A stretch of 64,000 bases of DNA from Colwellia piezophila ATCC BAA-637 (GCF_000378625.1 NZ_KB905160.1:347519-411518), one strand, 5' to 3'. Shown: positions 1 through 8,704, counted from the stretch's first letter. Numbers and translations: made by a program. The notes: generated by a model from the letters alone, not told the origin.

Positions 1-418
1 CACTTAAGCGCGCCTTTTCATCAAGGTCACGAGCGACTTGGGCAAATGTTGCTTGAAAGGATTTTCCATCATCAGCGATGGCTACTTGAGCATGTTCTGC
101 TAATTGCTCTGCCGCGAAGTTGACCGCTGCTTCACCATTTAATGATAAGGCAGAAAAAGTAACGGTATTGCCATTACAGACAATCTTTACTGCTGCGTCA
201 GTGAGTAATAAGCTTTTTAATAAATGCTTTTTATCAATTTCGGCAGATTCTAATAAAATATTATGTTGCTGTTGGTGGCATAATAATTGGTAAACACTTA
301 ACGGATCATTCTGGTAGCCGCTACTTTCTAATACGGTGTTAACCCCTATCAGGGATGCATCATTGTTACTAGGTAAATTAGTACTAGGTAAATTAGTACT
401 GGATAAATTTTGTGTCAT
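1..418 (-). CDS. trpE: Anthranilate synthase component I, N-terminal part (runs off window)
   Basis: This is the first roughly 139 residues of TrpE, which makes anthranilate from chorismate with the glutamine amidotransferase TrpG as the first step of tryptophan synthesis. Translation of the minus strand gives the conserved N-terminal segment with LLESAEIDKKHLLKSLLL and SLNGEAAV, which lines up well with E. coli TrpE and belongs to the region holding the tryptophan feedback site. The start is the ATG at 416-418. The first dozen residues contain a short repeat (LPSTNLPS) not typical of the family. Upstream lie a Trp-rich leader peptide and an attenuator, so expression is expected to respond to charged tRNA-Trp. 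The gene continues past base 1. The call rests on recalled similarity and on the leader context. Confidence 0.93.
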   Translation of the reverse strand, partial: MTQNLSSTNLPSTNLPSNNDASLIGVNTVLESSGYQNDPLSVYQLLCHQQQHNILLESAEIDKKHLLKSLLLTDAAVKIVCNGNTVTFSALSLNGEAAVNFAAEQLAEHAQVAIADDGKSFQATFAQVARDLDEKARLS

Positions 419-456
419 GTTAAATTCTTCTATAAGTTTATTTAAATAAAAAGTTG

Positions 457-513
457 TCAGCCTGCGTAAATAGGTAACAGCCACCAAATAAACCATGTTT
501 TTGTTTTATTCAT
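457..513 (-). CDS. Trp-rich 18-residue small ORF between attenuator and trpE
   Basis: An unlisted small reading frame, MNKTKTWFIWWLLPIYAG, starts at an ATG 8 bases after an AAAGGG ribosome-binding sequence and stops 38 bases before trpE. Three of its 18 residues are tryptophan, including a tandem pair. It lies downstream of the attenuator terminator, so it is transcribed only with the structural genes. It is distinct from the classical leader peptide at 638-694. It could be a second translational sensor of charged tRNA-Trp acting on trpE initiation, or a chance ORF. I do not recognise a named family for it. Confidence 0.5.
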   Translation of the reverse strand: MNKTKTWFIWWLLPIYAG

Positions 514-558
514 TTTAAAACCCTTTGTTAATTCTTTAATTCTCTAACGCTTTAACGC

Positions 559-583
559 AAAAAACCCGCTAACAGGAGCGGGT
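559..583 (-). terminator. trp operon attenuator terminator
   Basis: On the minus strand, ACCCGCT and AGCGGGT form a 7-bp stem around a 6-base loop, followed by a run of five T. It lies between trpL and trpE, as the E. coli trp attenuator does. In the leader RNA, CATAAC just after the Trp codons can pair with GTTGTG, and the neighbouring GGGT could instead pair with ACCC of the terminator stem. That gives a plausible pause/antiterminator switch. Confidence 0.85.
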
Positions 584-637
584 CTTTTTGAAATTTGTTT
601 AATCTTTTTTAAGATGTACGCAATTATCACAACCCAA

Positions 638-694
638 TTATGTCGAGTTATGCCACCACCAAATTAATGTTATGTTGTTAATTGCTGTGTTCAT
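638..694 (-). CDS. trpL: trp operon leader peptide with three tandem Trp codons
   Basis: The minus strand encodes an 18-residue peptide, MNTAINNITLIWWWHNST, with three consecutive TGG codons. AAAGGCGC before the ATG is the likely ribosome-binding site. The terminator hairpin starts about 55 bases past its stop. Stalling at the Trp codons when charged tRNA-Trp is scarce would favour the antiterminator and allow transcription into trpE. It is too short for routine gene calling. The tandem Trp codons, the hairpin behind it and trpE after that make the assignment secure. Confidence 0.9.
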   Translation of the reverse strand: MNTAINNITLIWWWHNST

Positions 695-765
695 TATAAA
701 GCGCCTTTAGCGGTACTACTTTATTGACTTTAAGCTTATCTAATTTCGATTAATAATAAAGGAAA

Positions 766-783
766 GAGTATCATTATTTACTC
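766..783. promoter_or_regulatory. Inverted repeat in the trpL/rnm divergent promoter region
   Basis: GAGTA and TACTC flank an 8-base centre in the 142-base gap between the trp leader and rnm. Its overall length of 18 bp equals that of a TrpR operator, but the half-sites do not match the CTAG-type TrpR consensus. It is recorded as a possible operator only. Confidence 0.2.
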
Positions 784-836
784 GTTATCAGTAAACTTAT
801 CTTAATACTAAGATTACCCCTATAGAAGACCTTATT

Positions 837-1742
837 ATGGCTTTGCTGTCAACCACTGATTTCCCTCATGAGATAGTAAAAACCGAAGGTTTTGCCCATA
901 AGCGTATCGACCTACACAGTCATACAACATACTCTGATGGTACCTTATCGCCGCAAAGCTTGATCGATAGAGCGAGTAACTTCCAAATTGATGTTTTAGC
1001 TATCACAGATCACGATACTGTCGCCGGTCTTGATATAGCGCAAAAGCATATAGAAGATAAAAAAATTCCACTTAAGTTGATCGCGGGCATCGAAATATCT
1101 ACTGCATGGCAAGGCTTTGAAATTCATATTGTCGGTCTAAATATTGATAAGACTAATAGTGACTTACAAACATTGATAGTAAGGCAACAACAAGCACGAG
1201 AACAACGCGCTATTTCAATGGGTGAAAAACTAGCGATATGTGGTTTTCCTACTATTTACCACGATGCCAAAGAATTGGCCGGGCAAGGCTCTATTACCCG
1301 GGCTCATTTTGCTAAGATCCTTCATCGGGATGGGCATGTCAGTACAATGCAGCAAGCCTTCGATAAATACATTGGTAAGAAAGGTTCTAAAGGGCAACGG
1401 GCCTATGTAAAGCCTAACTGGTGTAGTATTGAAGAAGCGGTTAAAGCGATTCATCAAGCAGGCGGCAGTGCCGTTATGGCGCACCCTATCAGATATGACT
1501 TGTCAGCTAAGTGGTTACGACGGTTAATTATTCATTTTAGCGAAGTTGCGGGTGATGGTTTAGAAGTGGTATTGCCGCAGATGAACCCAGAACAAAGAGC
1601 TAAAATGTTGGCTTACTGTCAAGAGTACAATTTATTGGCTTCCATGGGATCTGATTTTCATTATCCTAATAAGTGGAGCGACTTAGGGCGAAACCTCACT
1701 ATGCCAGTAGGTGCAAAACCTGTTTGGGCGCAGTGGCAATAA
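837..1742 (+). CDS. rnm: PHP-domain 5'-3' exoribonuclease (RNase AM, YciV/TrpH family)
   Basis: This is a 301-residue PHP-fold metal-dependent phosphoesterase. E. coli Rnm removes nucleotides from the 5' ends of 5S, 16S and 23S rRNA precursors and degrades short RNAs. The metal-binding PHP motifs are visible: DLHSHTTYSDGT near residues 25-36, ITDHDTVAG near 56, MAHPIRY near 217, and a late GSDFHYP. It is divergent from the trp leader and is followed after about 100 bases by yciO. The same neighbourhood is found around the trp operon in enteric bacteria. The ATG at 837 leaves about 20 residues before the PHP domain, which is normal for the family. Confidence 0.9.
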   Translation: MALLSTTDFPHEIVKTEGFAHKRIDLHSHTTYSDGTLSPQSLIDRASNFQIDVLAITDHDTVAGLDIAQKHIEDKKIPLKLIAGIEISTAWQGFEIHIVGLNIDKTNSDLQTLIVRQQQAREQRAISMGEKLAICGFPTIYHDAKELAGQGSITRAHFAKILHRDGHVSTMQQAFDKYIGKKGSKGQRAYVKPNWCSIEEAVKAIHQAGGSAVMAHPIRYDLSAKWLRRLIIHFSEVAGDGLEVVLPQMNPEQRAKMLAYCQEYNLLASMGSDFHYPNKWSDLGRNLTMPVGAKPVWAQWQ

Positions 1743-1840
1743 GACTAGTGAGTAAAATTCTGCTGTAGTTGCAAGGAATCATTGCTACGGGTAAACAATA
1801 CCAATGTAGCGATCAATTTTTTAAGGTAAAGGAAAGTTTC

Positions 1841-2461
1841 ATGAGTCAGTTTTTTTATGTACACCCAGATAACCCTCAGGGTCGTTTGATGAAACAAGCG
1901 GCAGAAATTATAAGAAATGGCGGCGTGATTGTCTATCCAACAGATTCAGGTTATGCCTTAGGCTGTCATTTAGGTGATAAAAAAGCCTTGGAGCGTATCT
2001 GTAATATCAGAGAGATAAGTAAGGACCATAACTTTACGCTAGTGTGTCAAGATTTATCACAATTATCAGAATACACCCGAGTAGATAATACTGCCTATCG
2101 CTTACTAAAAAATAACACCCCAGGTGCCTATACTTTTATTTTTAAAGGCAGTAAAGAAGTGCCTAAGCGCTTGTTAAACCCTAAGAAGAAAACAATAGGT
2201 ATTAGAGTACCTGATAATACTATTGCACAAGCCTTGTTGACTGAACTGGCAGAGCCTATAATGTCCACCAGTTTGATCATGCCTGGCCAAGAAATGGCAG
2301 AGTACGATCCTGAGCACATTCGAGATTTATTAGAGCATCAAGTTGACCTAATCGTCAACGGTGGCTATTTAGGGGAACACCCCACCACTGTCATTGATTT
2401 TTCTAATGACAGTATTGAAATATTACGAGTAGGAGAGGGCGATCCTTCTCCATTTCAGTAA
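1841..2461 (+). CDS. yciO: YciO family protein (Sua5/YrdC/YciO fold)
   Basis: A 206-residue protein nearly collinear with E. coli YciO, with MSQFFYVHPDN at the start, VIVYPTDSGYALGCHLGDK near residues 30-48 and HPTTVIDF near the C-terminus. The fold is shared with TsaC/Sua5, which makes threonylcarbamoyl-adenylate for tRNA t6A. YciO has been linked to that reaction, but its cellular role is less settled. The ATG at 1841 is chosen because AAAGGAAAG precedes it and the protein then starts exactly as YciO does. An upstream TTG at 1769 would add 24 residues with no family counterpart. Confidence 0.9.
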   Translation: MSQFFYVHPDNPQGRLMKQAAEIIRNGGVIVYPTDSGYALGCHLGDKKALERICNIREISKDHNFTLVCQDLSQLSEYTRVDNTAYRLLKNNTPGAYTFIFKGSKEVPKRLLNPKKKTIGIRVPDNTIAQALLTELAEPIMSTSLIMPGQEMAEYDPEHIRDLLEHQVDLIVNGGYLGEHPTTVIDFSNDSIEILRVGEGDPSPFQ

Positions 2462-2572
2462 CTTAGCGTTGAGTGAAAATTAATAATTGCACTTAACTAA
2501 GTAATTGAACCTGAACAATGAGCCAGAAGTTAGCTACTTGGGAGCTGCTACTGACGTAACAGAGTAAAAATA

Positions 2573-3640
2573 ATGACGGTTGACAAGAAAAAGAAAGCAA
2601 GAAAAGATGAAGCCATTGATAAAAAATATGGTACCCGAGGCACTGAGAAAAAAGGCAGTGCCAAGAAAGGTCTGACTAAGCCAGGTGCTGTGAAGAAAGG
2701 TTTAGCTAAAAAAGGCCAGCATAAAAAAGACCCTGAAAAAGTAGAGAAAGTTAACTTTCAAAAAGCGACTCATGAAGACTCAGAGAAAGTACAAAAAGTT
2801 CTCGCTCGCGCTGGTAAAGGCTCTCGCCGTGAAATGGAAACTATGATCAGTGAAGGCCGTGTCAGTATTGATGGAAAAGTTGCCTTTTTAGGGGATAGAA
2901 TTACCGGTTCTGAGCAAATCAGACTCGATGGTCACCACGTTAAACTCACTGCGAAAGACGAAGATATTTGTCGCGTACTTGTCTATAACAAGCCTGAAGG
3001 TGAAATGTGTACCCGTAAGGATCCAGAAGGTCGCCCGACAGTATTTGATCGTCTTCCGCCACTTGAAACAGGGCGTTGGGTTGCTGTGGGCCGTTTAGAT
3101 ATTAACACTTCAGGTATGTTGTTATTTACTACAGATGGTGAACTAGCAAACCGTTTGATGCATCCATCACAAAAAATCGAACGTGAGTACGCGGTACGTG
3201 TATTCGGTGAAATTAATGAAGCAATGTTACAAAGGTTACGTGCGGGCGTTAAGTTAGAAGATGGTCCTGCGCGCTTTCAAAAAATCACTTACCGTGGTGG
3301 TGAAGGCAGAAACCATTGGTTCCATGTGGTGTTATCAGAAGGACGTAACCGTGAAGTACGTCGTTTATGGGAAAGCCAAGACGTACAGGTAAGCCGTCTT
3401 ATCAGAGTACGTTACGGTGATATGGAAATGCAGCGTCAGTTACCTATGGGGGGATGGCGTGAGTTGGCTTTGAAAGAAGTGAACTATTATCGTCAACTCG
3501 TTAAATTAACGCCTGAAACTGACAGTAAAGTTAAAATTGATGAAAAAACCATGGATAATGCCAAAAGCCGCCGTATCCGTCGCTCAGTTAAAAAACATCA
3601 ACAACGTCATCAACAAAGCACTCGCCGCCGTCATAAGTAG
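2573..3640 (+). CDS. rluB: 23S rRNA pseudouridine synthase RluB with Lys-rich extension
   Basis: RluB converts U2605 of 23S rRNA to pseudouridine. An S4 RNA-binding domain ([18 protein letters not shown], residues about 72-90) is followed by the RsuA/RluB catalytic domain with [15 protein letters not shown], whose Asp is the catalytic residue, and [11 protein letters not shown]. The 355-residue length exceeds that of E. coli RluB (about 290). The excess is an N-terminal tract of roughly 65 residues rich in Lys and Gly with repeated KKG units, plus a basic tail with [13 protein letters not shown]. Both ends are probably disordered RNA-binding extensions. Gene order trp-yciO-rluB is conserved in related bacteria. 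Confidence 0.93.
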   Translation: MTVDKKKKARKDEAIDKKYGTRGTEKKGSAKKGLTKPGAVKKGLAKKGQHKKDPEKVEKVNFQKATHEDSEKVQKVLARAGKGSRREMETMISEGRVSIDGKVAFLGDRITGSEQIRLDGHHVKLTAKDEDICRVLVYNKPEGEMCTRKDPEGRPTVFDRLPPLETGRWVAVGRLDINTSGMLLFTTDGELANRLMHPSQKIEREYAVRVFGEINEAMLQRLRAGVKLEDGPARFQKITYRGGEGRNHWFHVVLSEGRNREVRRLWESQDVQVSRLIRVRYGDMEMQRQLPMGGWRELALKEVNYYRQLVKLTPETDSKVKIDEKTMDNAKSRRIRRSVKKHQQRHQQSTRRRHK

Positions 3641-3667
3641 GCGTTAGCAGCAGTAGAAGTAAAGATT

Positions 3668-4807
3668 ATGCATTATCAATTAATTGAAGATCAGCTCAGT
3701 TTAACTCGCTTATGTGAACAGCTATCAAAAGCTAAAGTATTAGCTATAGATACTGAATTTGTCCGTACACGTACCTTATATGCCAAGCTAGGTTTACTTC
3801 AAGTTTGTGATGGTGAGCAATTAGCTCTTATCGATCCCCTTGCCATTGAGGATTTAACGCCTTTTTGGCAATTACTCACTAATGCAAATATTACCAAGGT
3901 GCTGCATGCTTGCTCAGAAGATTTAGAAGTTTTCTTGACCGCTGGAAATTGCAAACCGGTAAATTTAATTGATAGTCAAATCATGATGTCATTTTTAGGA
4001 CATGGTTTGTCTTTGGGTTATGCAGCCATGGTGAAACACTTTACCGGTATTGAAGTAGACAAATCCGAGTCTCGAACCGATTGGACCAAAAGACCCTTAA
4101 CGGACAAGCAATTAGCCTATGCTAGTGCCGATGTTGATCATTTGTTTTTTCTTTACCCTAAGTTATTAGCGCAATTAACCGAAACAGGTTTTTTAGGCTA
4201 CGCACAACTAGAAACGCAAGCCATGATTGATAAAAAATTCACCCCGCTAAATGAAGGTGAAATGTATCTTAATATTAAGATGTGCTGGCGCTTAAATCCT
4301 AAGCAATTAAACGCGTTAAAGTACTTAGCTACTTGGCGCTTTCAACAAGCCCAAAAACGTGATTTGCCTATTGGCTTTGTAGCTAAAGATCATACCTTAA
4401 TGGCATTAGCACAAAGTAACCCGTTGACTGTCAATGCTATGCTGAGTCTTGAAGGGGCGGAAGCGCTCGATATTCGCCATAAAGGTAAAGCTATGTTAGC
4501 TGTATTAGCAAAAGCAGATAAAGCTGAAGTAAGTGATTACCCAGATAAAATTGACCGACTTGATGATTATCCTGGCTACAAACAAATATTTAAAAAAGTA
4601 AAAACATTCTTAATCGCTGCCAGTGAACGTAATGCGTTAACCATTGAAAATGTTGCTTCGAAAAAGCAGGTAAACCAATTTTTAACTTGGCAGTTTGATT
4701 TAAACGGTGCTCGTACTGGCACAGCGAAGGTTGATTTACTCTCAAGTTGGCGTAATGATTTGTTTGGTCGAGACTTATTAGAACTTGCGAAGCAGGGCTA
4801 TAAGTAA
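3668..4807 (+). CDS. rnd: Ribonuclease D
   Basis: A 3'-5' exoribonuclease of the DEDD family that trims tRNA precursors and other small RNAs. Exo I is DTEFVR (Asp28, Glu30), Exo II is within HACSEDLEVF, and Exo III is YASADVDHLF, whose Tyr and Asp place it in the DEDDy subclass. HRDC-type RNA-binding domains follow from about residue 205. The length of 379 is usual for RNase D. The start lies 28 bases after rluB, so the two may be cotranscribed. YcgL follows, as in many gammaproteobacteria. Confidence 0.95.
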   Translation: MHYQLIEDQLSLTRLCEQLSKAKVLAIDTEFVRTRTLYAKLGLLQVCDGEQLALIDPLAIEDLTPFWQLLTNANITKVLHACSEDLEVFLTAGNCKPVNLIDSQIMMSFLGHGLSLGYAAMVKHFTGIEVDKSESRTDWTKRPLTDKQLAYASADVDHLFFLYPKLLAQLTETGFLGYAQLETQAMIDKKFTPLNEGEMYLNIKMCWRLNPKQLNALKYLATWRFQQAQKRDLPIGFVAKDHTLMALAQSNPLTVNAMLSLEGAEALDIRHKGKAMLAVLAKADKAEVSDYPDKIDRLDDYPGYKQIFKKVKTFLIAASERNALTIENVASKKQVNQFLTWQFDLNGARTGTAKVDLLSSWRNDLFGRDLLELAKQGYK

Positions 4808-4918
4808 ATTAGCCTATATTTTTACATTTTTGTTAATATTATTTTATTGAGTCATTCATGGCTCATGATATATTGAATACTCAATATTATCTTTCTCAAT
4901 TATCTATAGGTCTCCATT

Positions 4919-5212
4919 ATGCTATGTGCTATTTATAAAAGTACCAGAAAAGCCCAAACGTACCTCTTTGTTAAAACCCGTGATGATTTTTCGACAGTAC
5001 CTGACGGACTCATGAAAACCTTTGGTACACCCGCACTGGTAACGTTAATTAATTTAGCGACTAAAACTAAACTCGCTATGGCTGACTTAGACAAAGTTAA
5101 AATTAATTTAATTGAAAAAGGTTTTTATCTGCAATTGCCACCACCACCAGAAGATTTATTAAAAGAACATAAAGCAACGATGGACGCTTTGAAAGAGCAA
5201 GGAGAGCTGTAA
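4919..5212 (+). CDS. ycgL: YcgL domain-containing protein (UPF0745)
   Basis: A 97-residue protein with the YcgL signature: CAIYKSTRK at the start, TYLFV, FGTPALV in the middle and a late GFYLQLPPP. The family has a small alpha/beta fold and no established biochemical role. Its stop codon shares one base with the ATG of the next gene (TAATG), which suggests translational coupling to the transglycosylase. It sits between rnd and ycgN, as is common in the order. Confidence 0.88.
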   Translation: MLCAIYKSTRKAQTYLFVKTRDDFSTVPDGLMKTFGTPALVTLINLATKTKLAMADLDKVKINLIEKGFYLQLPPPPEDLLKEHKATMDALKEQGEL

Positions 5213-6255
5213 TGAATTTCCTTATAAAAGCTGTTGGACTTTCAGCTGTTATATCACTGGTTATGATCAATCAATCAATGGCGGCTAAAGCTGAGCTAAC
5301 AGCAGAGGGGTTTGCTGATTATGTGATAACGCTTAAAGCCCAGGCTTTGCAGCAAGGATTTAGCCAAGTTTTAATTGATGAAAGTTTTGCCAAGGTAGAG
5401 TTTCATAAACGCGCAGTTAAAGCGGATAGAAGCCAACCTGAAAATATTGAAACACTAGATACCTATTTACCTAAACGCGTACCAAAGTGGAAGGTAGAAA
5501 AAGCTAGAGCTTTATACAAAGAGCACCAAGTCTTATTAAGTCAAGTAGGTGAAAAGTACCAAGTTCAGCCGCGTTTTCTTGTCGCTTTATGGGGACTTGA
5601 AACGAATTTTGGTAAGTTTACCGGTGGTTATAATGTCATCTCTGCTTTATCTACACTAGCCTATGAGGGCAGACGTGAAGTATTCTTTAAAAAACAATTG
5701 ATGGCAGCACTGACTATTCTTGATGAAGGCCATATTGGTATTGAGGATATGAAAGGCTCTTGGGCTGGCGCTATGGGACAAAATCAGTTTATGCCAACCT
5801 CTTTCTTAGCTTATGCGGTTGATGGTGATGGTGACGGTAAAAAAGATATTTGGACAAACCAAGCGGATGTCTTTTCATCTATGGCCAATTATTTAAAAAA
5901 AGAAGGTTGGAGTGATGAATTGACTTGGGGGCGTCAGGTGATGTTACCCAAAGGTTTTGACTACTCTCTCGCCATACCTAAAAATACCGGCAGTCGTAAG
6001 AACTGGCTAAAAGCATGGTCTGAAACTGAAAGGACTTTGGCTCAGTGGCAAGCACTTGGTGTAAGACGTACTGATGGTACCAGTTTACCCAGTGTTGATA
6101 TTAAAGCCGCGTTAGTTTTTCCCGATGATAAAAATGGTCGTGTATATCTTGCTTATGATAACTATAAGAGTTTAATGCACTGGAACTTATCTTATTATTT
6201 TGTCAGTTCAGTGGGGCATTTATCAGATCGTATTAAGTTTCCACCGATAAAATAA
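5212..6255 (+). CDS. Lytic murein transglycosylase, MltB-like (SLT_2 domain)
   Basis: This enzyme should cleave the MurNAc-GlcNAc bond of peptidoglycan in the periplasm, forming 1,6-anhydro-MurNAc. A signal peptide is visible (hydrophobic residues 5-22 ending in QSMAA) but without a lipobox, so the product is probably soluble, unlike membrane-anchored E. coli MltB. The catalytic Glu is in ALWGLETNFGKF (about residue 130), followed by WAGAMGQNQFMP and the DGDGDGKKDIW segment typical of the MltB group. The 347-residue length fits. It is translationally coupled to ycgL by the TAATG overlap. Confidence 0.88.
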   Translation: MNFLIKAVGLSAVISLVMINQSMAAKAELTAEGFADYVITLKAQALQQGFSQVLIDESFAKVEFHKRAVKADRSQPENIETLDTYLPKRVPKWKVEKARALYKEHQVLLSQVGEKYQVQPRFLVALWGLETNFGKFTGGYNVISALSTLAYEGRREVFFKKQLMAALTILDEGHIGIEDMKGSWAGAMGQNQFMPTSFLAYAVDGDGDGKKDIWTNQADVFSSMANYLKKEGWSDELTWGRQVMLPKGFDYSLAIPKNTGSRKNWLKAWSETERTLAQWQALGVRRTDGTSLPSVDIKAALVFPDDKNGRVYLAYDNYKSLMHWNLSYYFVSSVGHLSDRIKFPPIK

Positions 6256-6306
6256 AAGCATTAGTAACATTAATAGTAAGTTAATTGGTAAATTAAGTAG
6301 TAGTAA

Positions 6307-6828
6307 ATGAACGATAAAAAAACACCCGAACAGCCATTTTGGCAAACTAAATCCTTAGCAGAAATGACTCGCCCAGAGTGGGAGTCATTATGCGATGGCT
6401 GTGCTAAATGTTGCCTAAATAAGTTTATCGATGATGAGGATACTGATGAGTCGTCGGAACTTTTACCGACCGATCATATCAAGGAAGGTGAGCATATTTT
6501 TTATTCCAATATTGCTTGCCACTTGCTCAATGAAAAGTCGTGTCAATGTTCTAAGTATGAGCAACGCACCACATTAGTTCCTGATTGCGTGCGATTAACT
6601 CAAGAAAACATTGATGCTGTGTTTTTTATGCCACCTAGTTGTACTTATCGCCGCTTACAAGAAGGCCGCGGCATGCCTTCATGGCATCCTTTGCTACATA
6701 ACGGAAAAAAATCAGCGATGCATAAAGCCGGTATGTCCGTTAGAGGCAAAATAGTTAAAGATAATGAGGTTAGTCTTGATAAATTTGAAGATCATATTGT
6801 TATTTGGCCGCTAAATGATATTGACTAA
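6307..6828 (+). CDS. ycgN: YcgN family cysteine-cluster protein (UPF0260)
   Basis: A 173-residue cytoplasmic protein with the YkgJ-type Cys cluster CDGCAKCC near residue 29, further Cys in NIACHLL and CQCSKYEQR, and PSCTYRRL downstream. The pattern is typical of a bound metal or Fe-S centre, though the family has no confirmed function. It belongs to the rnd-ycgL-mlt-ycgN neighbourhood and starts 51 bases after the transglycosylase. Confidence 0.88.
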   Translation: MNDKKTPEQPFWQTKSLAEMTRPEWESLCDGCAKCCLNKFIDDEDTDESSELLPTDHIKEGEHIFYSNIACHLLNEKSCQCSKYEQRTTLVPDCVRLTQENIDAVFFMPPSCTYRRLQEGRGMPSWHPLLHNGKKSAMHKAGMSVRGKIVKDNEVSLDKFEDHIVIWPLNDID

Positions 6829-6852
6829 TTAGCCACATTATTGGTTTTCACC

Positions 6853-7743
6853 ATGAACAACAATGACCCAAAAGCCTCAGCACTCAGTGCTGAGCAACAA
6901 AGCTTACTTTATTTACATATCGCCATTTTTCTTTTTGGCGGCACCGCACTCTTTTCTAAACTCGTCGGTTTGCCGGCTCTTGATATAACGGTTTACCGAA
7001 CCGGTATCGCCGCCGCAGCGCTGTTACTTTTACTAACGTTACAAAAAAAACAGATAACCTTAGCGAGTGCCAAAGATTATGGTATTGCCATCTTATTAGG
7101 CGTTGTCGTCGGCATCCATTGGGTTACATATTTTACTAGTATGCAAATGTCCGGGGTAACTGTTGGCCTCATTGCCTTTTTTACTTATCCCGTTATTACC
7201 GTTTTCATTGAGCCGTTATTTAATAAAACATCGCCTAAACGCAAAGATATTTTCATTGCCTTAGTTGTCGTCATGGGCATAGTGCTGTTGATACCTGAAG
7301 TTAGCTTTGGTAACCAAGTCACCATGGGGATTTTACTCGGTATCTTCTCGGCAACCTGCTTTGCTCTGAGAAATATTTTACATAAAAACTATTTTTCTCA
7401 TTACTCTGGCCCTCATACCATGTTGTACCAAACGCTAGTGGCCTGTTTAATGTTGTGCCTTTTTATTGAGGTACCACCAACACAAGTATCACCAATAGAT
7501 TGGGCATTACTTTTATTAGTAGGTGTGGTCTTTACGGCTACGCCTCATGCTTTATTTGCGTCGAGTTTACGACATTTATCGGCAACGACTGCTGGATTGA
7601 TTTCTTGTTTACAGCCATTGTACGGCAGCGTGTTAGCCTTTTTACTACTGCATGAAAGGCCAGGCTTATTAACTGTAATTGGCGGCTTATTGGTGATTAG
7701 CGCGGCTGTTTTTGAAACCTGGTCAGTGAGTAAGAGCAAGTAA
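6853..7743 (+). CDS. EamA/DMT superfamily transporter
   Basis: An inner-membrane protein of 296 residues with about ten hydrophobic helices in two repeated EamA units, for example FLFGGTALFSKLVG, GVVVGIHWVTYFTSMQMSG and GVVFTATPHALFASSL. The family exports amino acids, metabolites or drugs, and the substrate cannot be read from sequence. The ATG at 6853 starts MNNNDPKAS and is preferred over a TTG 12 bases earlier. Neither has a strong ribosome-binding site. No clear terminator follows. Confidence 0.85.
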   Translation: MNNNDPKASALSAEQQSLLYLHIAIFLFGGTALFSKLVGLPALDITVYRTGIAAAALLLLLTLQKKQITLASAKDYGIAILLGVVVGIHWVTYFTSMQMSGVTVGLIAFFTYPVITVFIEPLFNKTSPKRKDIFIALVVVMGIVLLIPEVSFGNQVTMGILLGIFSATCFALRNILHKNYFSHYSGPHTMLYQTLVACLMLCLFIEVPPTQVSPIDWALLLLVGVVFTATPHALFASSLRHLSATTAGLISCLQPLYGSVLAFLLLHERPGLLTVIGGLLVISAAVFETWSVSKSK

Positions 7744-7942
7744 TACTGTTTTTAAAGCATCACTCAGGGCAAAGTAAACTGATTGTTTACCTTGGTGCTT
7801 ACTTGGGCTTAAACTAAGCTACCAAAAACAAGCCACTAAAGATAAGTGGGATAACAGCTAAGTGAATAACGAGTAACACCATACTCATTTTTCGATACAC
7901 ACCTCCGTTAATACCCCTCTCAGGTAATACTCAGATACTACT

Positions 7943-8174
7943 TAAGCTGAACTCTGGATAATGAGTGCTTGATGTTGAAGTAAAAACAACAACTTACAGT
8001 TGTTAAGAATACAATTTACAAGATTAAGTAGCGATATACTCCATCAATGTTTCAATTTATTCGATTATCAAGGCAAAACGTTTATAAATAACGGGTTATT
8101 TATCGACATTTTAACGCTGAGAATCGGATAAAGGGGAATATTGAGCAAGTGCTGCTTATCCATAGTTCAGGTTA
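7943..8174. repeat. MITE-like element, TAACCTGA family (copy 1)
   Basis: A 232-bp non-coding segment is bounded by 19-bp imperfect terminal inverted repeats: TAAGCTGAACTCTGGATAA on the left, and on the right the complement of TAACCTGAACTATGGATAA. The ends match those of the element at 48932-49130 and the solo end at 54642-54659. It fills most of the EamA-dsbB gap and ends 12 bases from the dsbB stop. The bases at 7744-7942 show no gene. Confidence 0.75.
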
Positions 8175-8185
8175 CTAGGTAATGC

Positions 8186-8704
8186 TTAGGTTTTTTTCGC
8201 ACACACTAGACGGTTTATCAGTACTACCACGAAAGTTATTGCATAGAGTGCATAAACAACAAGCAGCCACTGCGGCATGCTATAACCGAAAAATTGCCAA
8301 CTAATCATCCCGCAATCACCGGTTGCCTCAAACAGAAAGGGTAACCATTCATGTAGCGGTGCCCAAACAGGGAAGTTAGGTATATATTCGCAGCTGTAGA
8401 ATATTGAGCCATAATTTTCCTGCATTTCAATATGCTCAAAGGCAATGATTAGCCCCCAGATTGAGCTTAATCCCCACAATGCATAGGCAGATGTTCTCGC
8501 AAAAATGTTTTTATAACCAACGGTGCCAATAATACCGGCTGTGAATATCGCTAGAATAGCGAGTCGTTGATAAACACACATAATGCAAGGCTTTAAATCC
8601 ATAGCATACTGGAAAAACAACGCTGTTAGCTCTAATCCTAATGCTGAAATGGCAAGCAGTAACCAGGGTTTTTGGCTCGTAGTGATATTGCTAAGGTAAT
8701 TCAC
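8186..8704 (-). CDS. dsbB: Disulfide bond formation protein DsbB
   Basis: An inner-membrane quinone reductase of four helices that reoxidises periplasmic DsbA. The first cysteine pair is in [10 protein letters not shown] (CxxC, after helix 1), and the second periplasmic loop has cysteines in FYSCEYIP and [10 protein letters not shown]. All four redox cysteines are therefore present. The 172-residue length is normal. The gene is separated from upstream nhaD by a strong terminator, so it should have its own promoter in 8705-8726 or within the gap. Confidence 0.95.
   Translation of the reverse strand: MNYLSNITTSQKPWLLLAISALGLELTALFFQYAMDLKPCIMCVYQRLAILAIFTAGIIGTVGYKNIFARTSAYALWGLSSIWGLIIAFEHIEMQENYGSIFYSCEYIPNFPVWAPLHEWLPFLFEATGDCGMISWQFFGYSMPQWLLVVYALYAITFVVVLINRLVCAKKT

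Noticed and set aside
766..783. TrpR operator
   Set aside because: The inverted repeat has the right overall length but lacks the CTAG half-sites, so it is listed only as an uncertain repeat.
7744..7810. Terminator after the EamA transporter
   Set aside because: GTAAAC and GTTTAC pair weakly at 7770-7790, but there is no T run and the outer pairing is interrupted.
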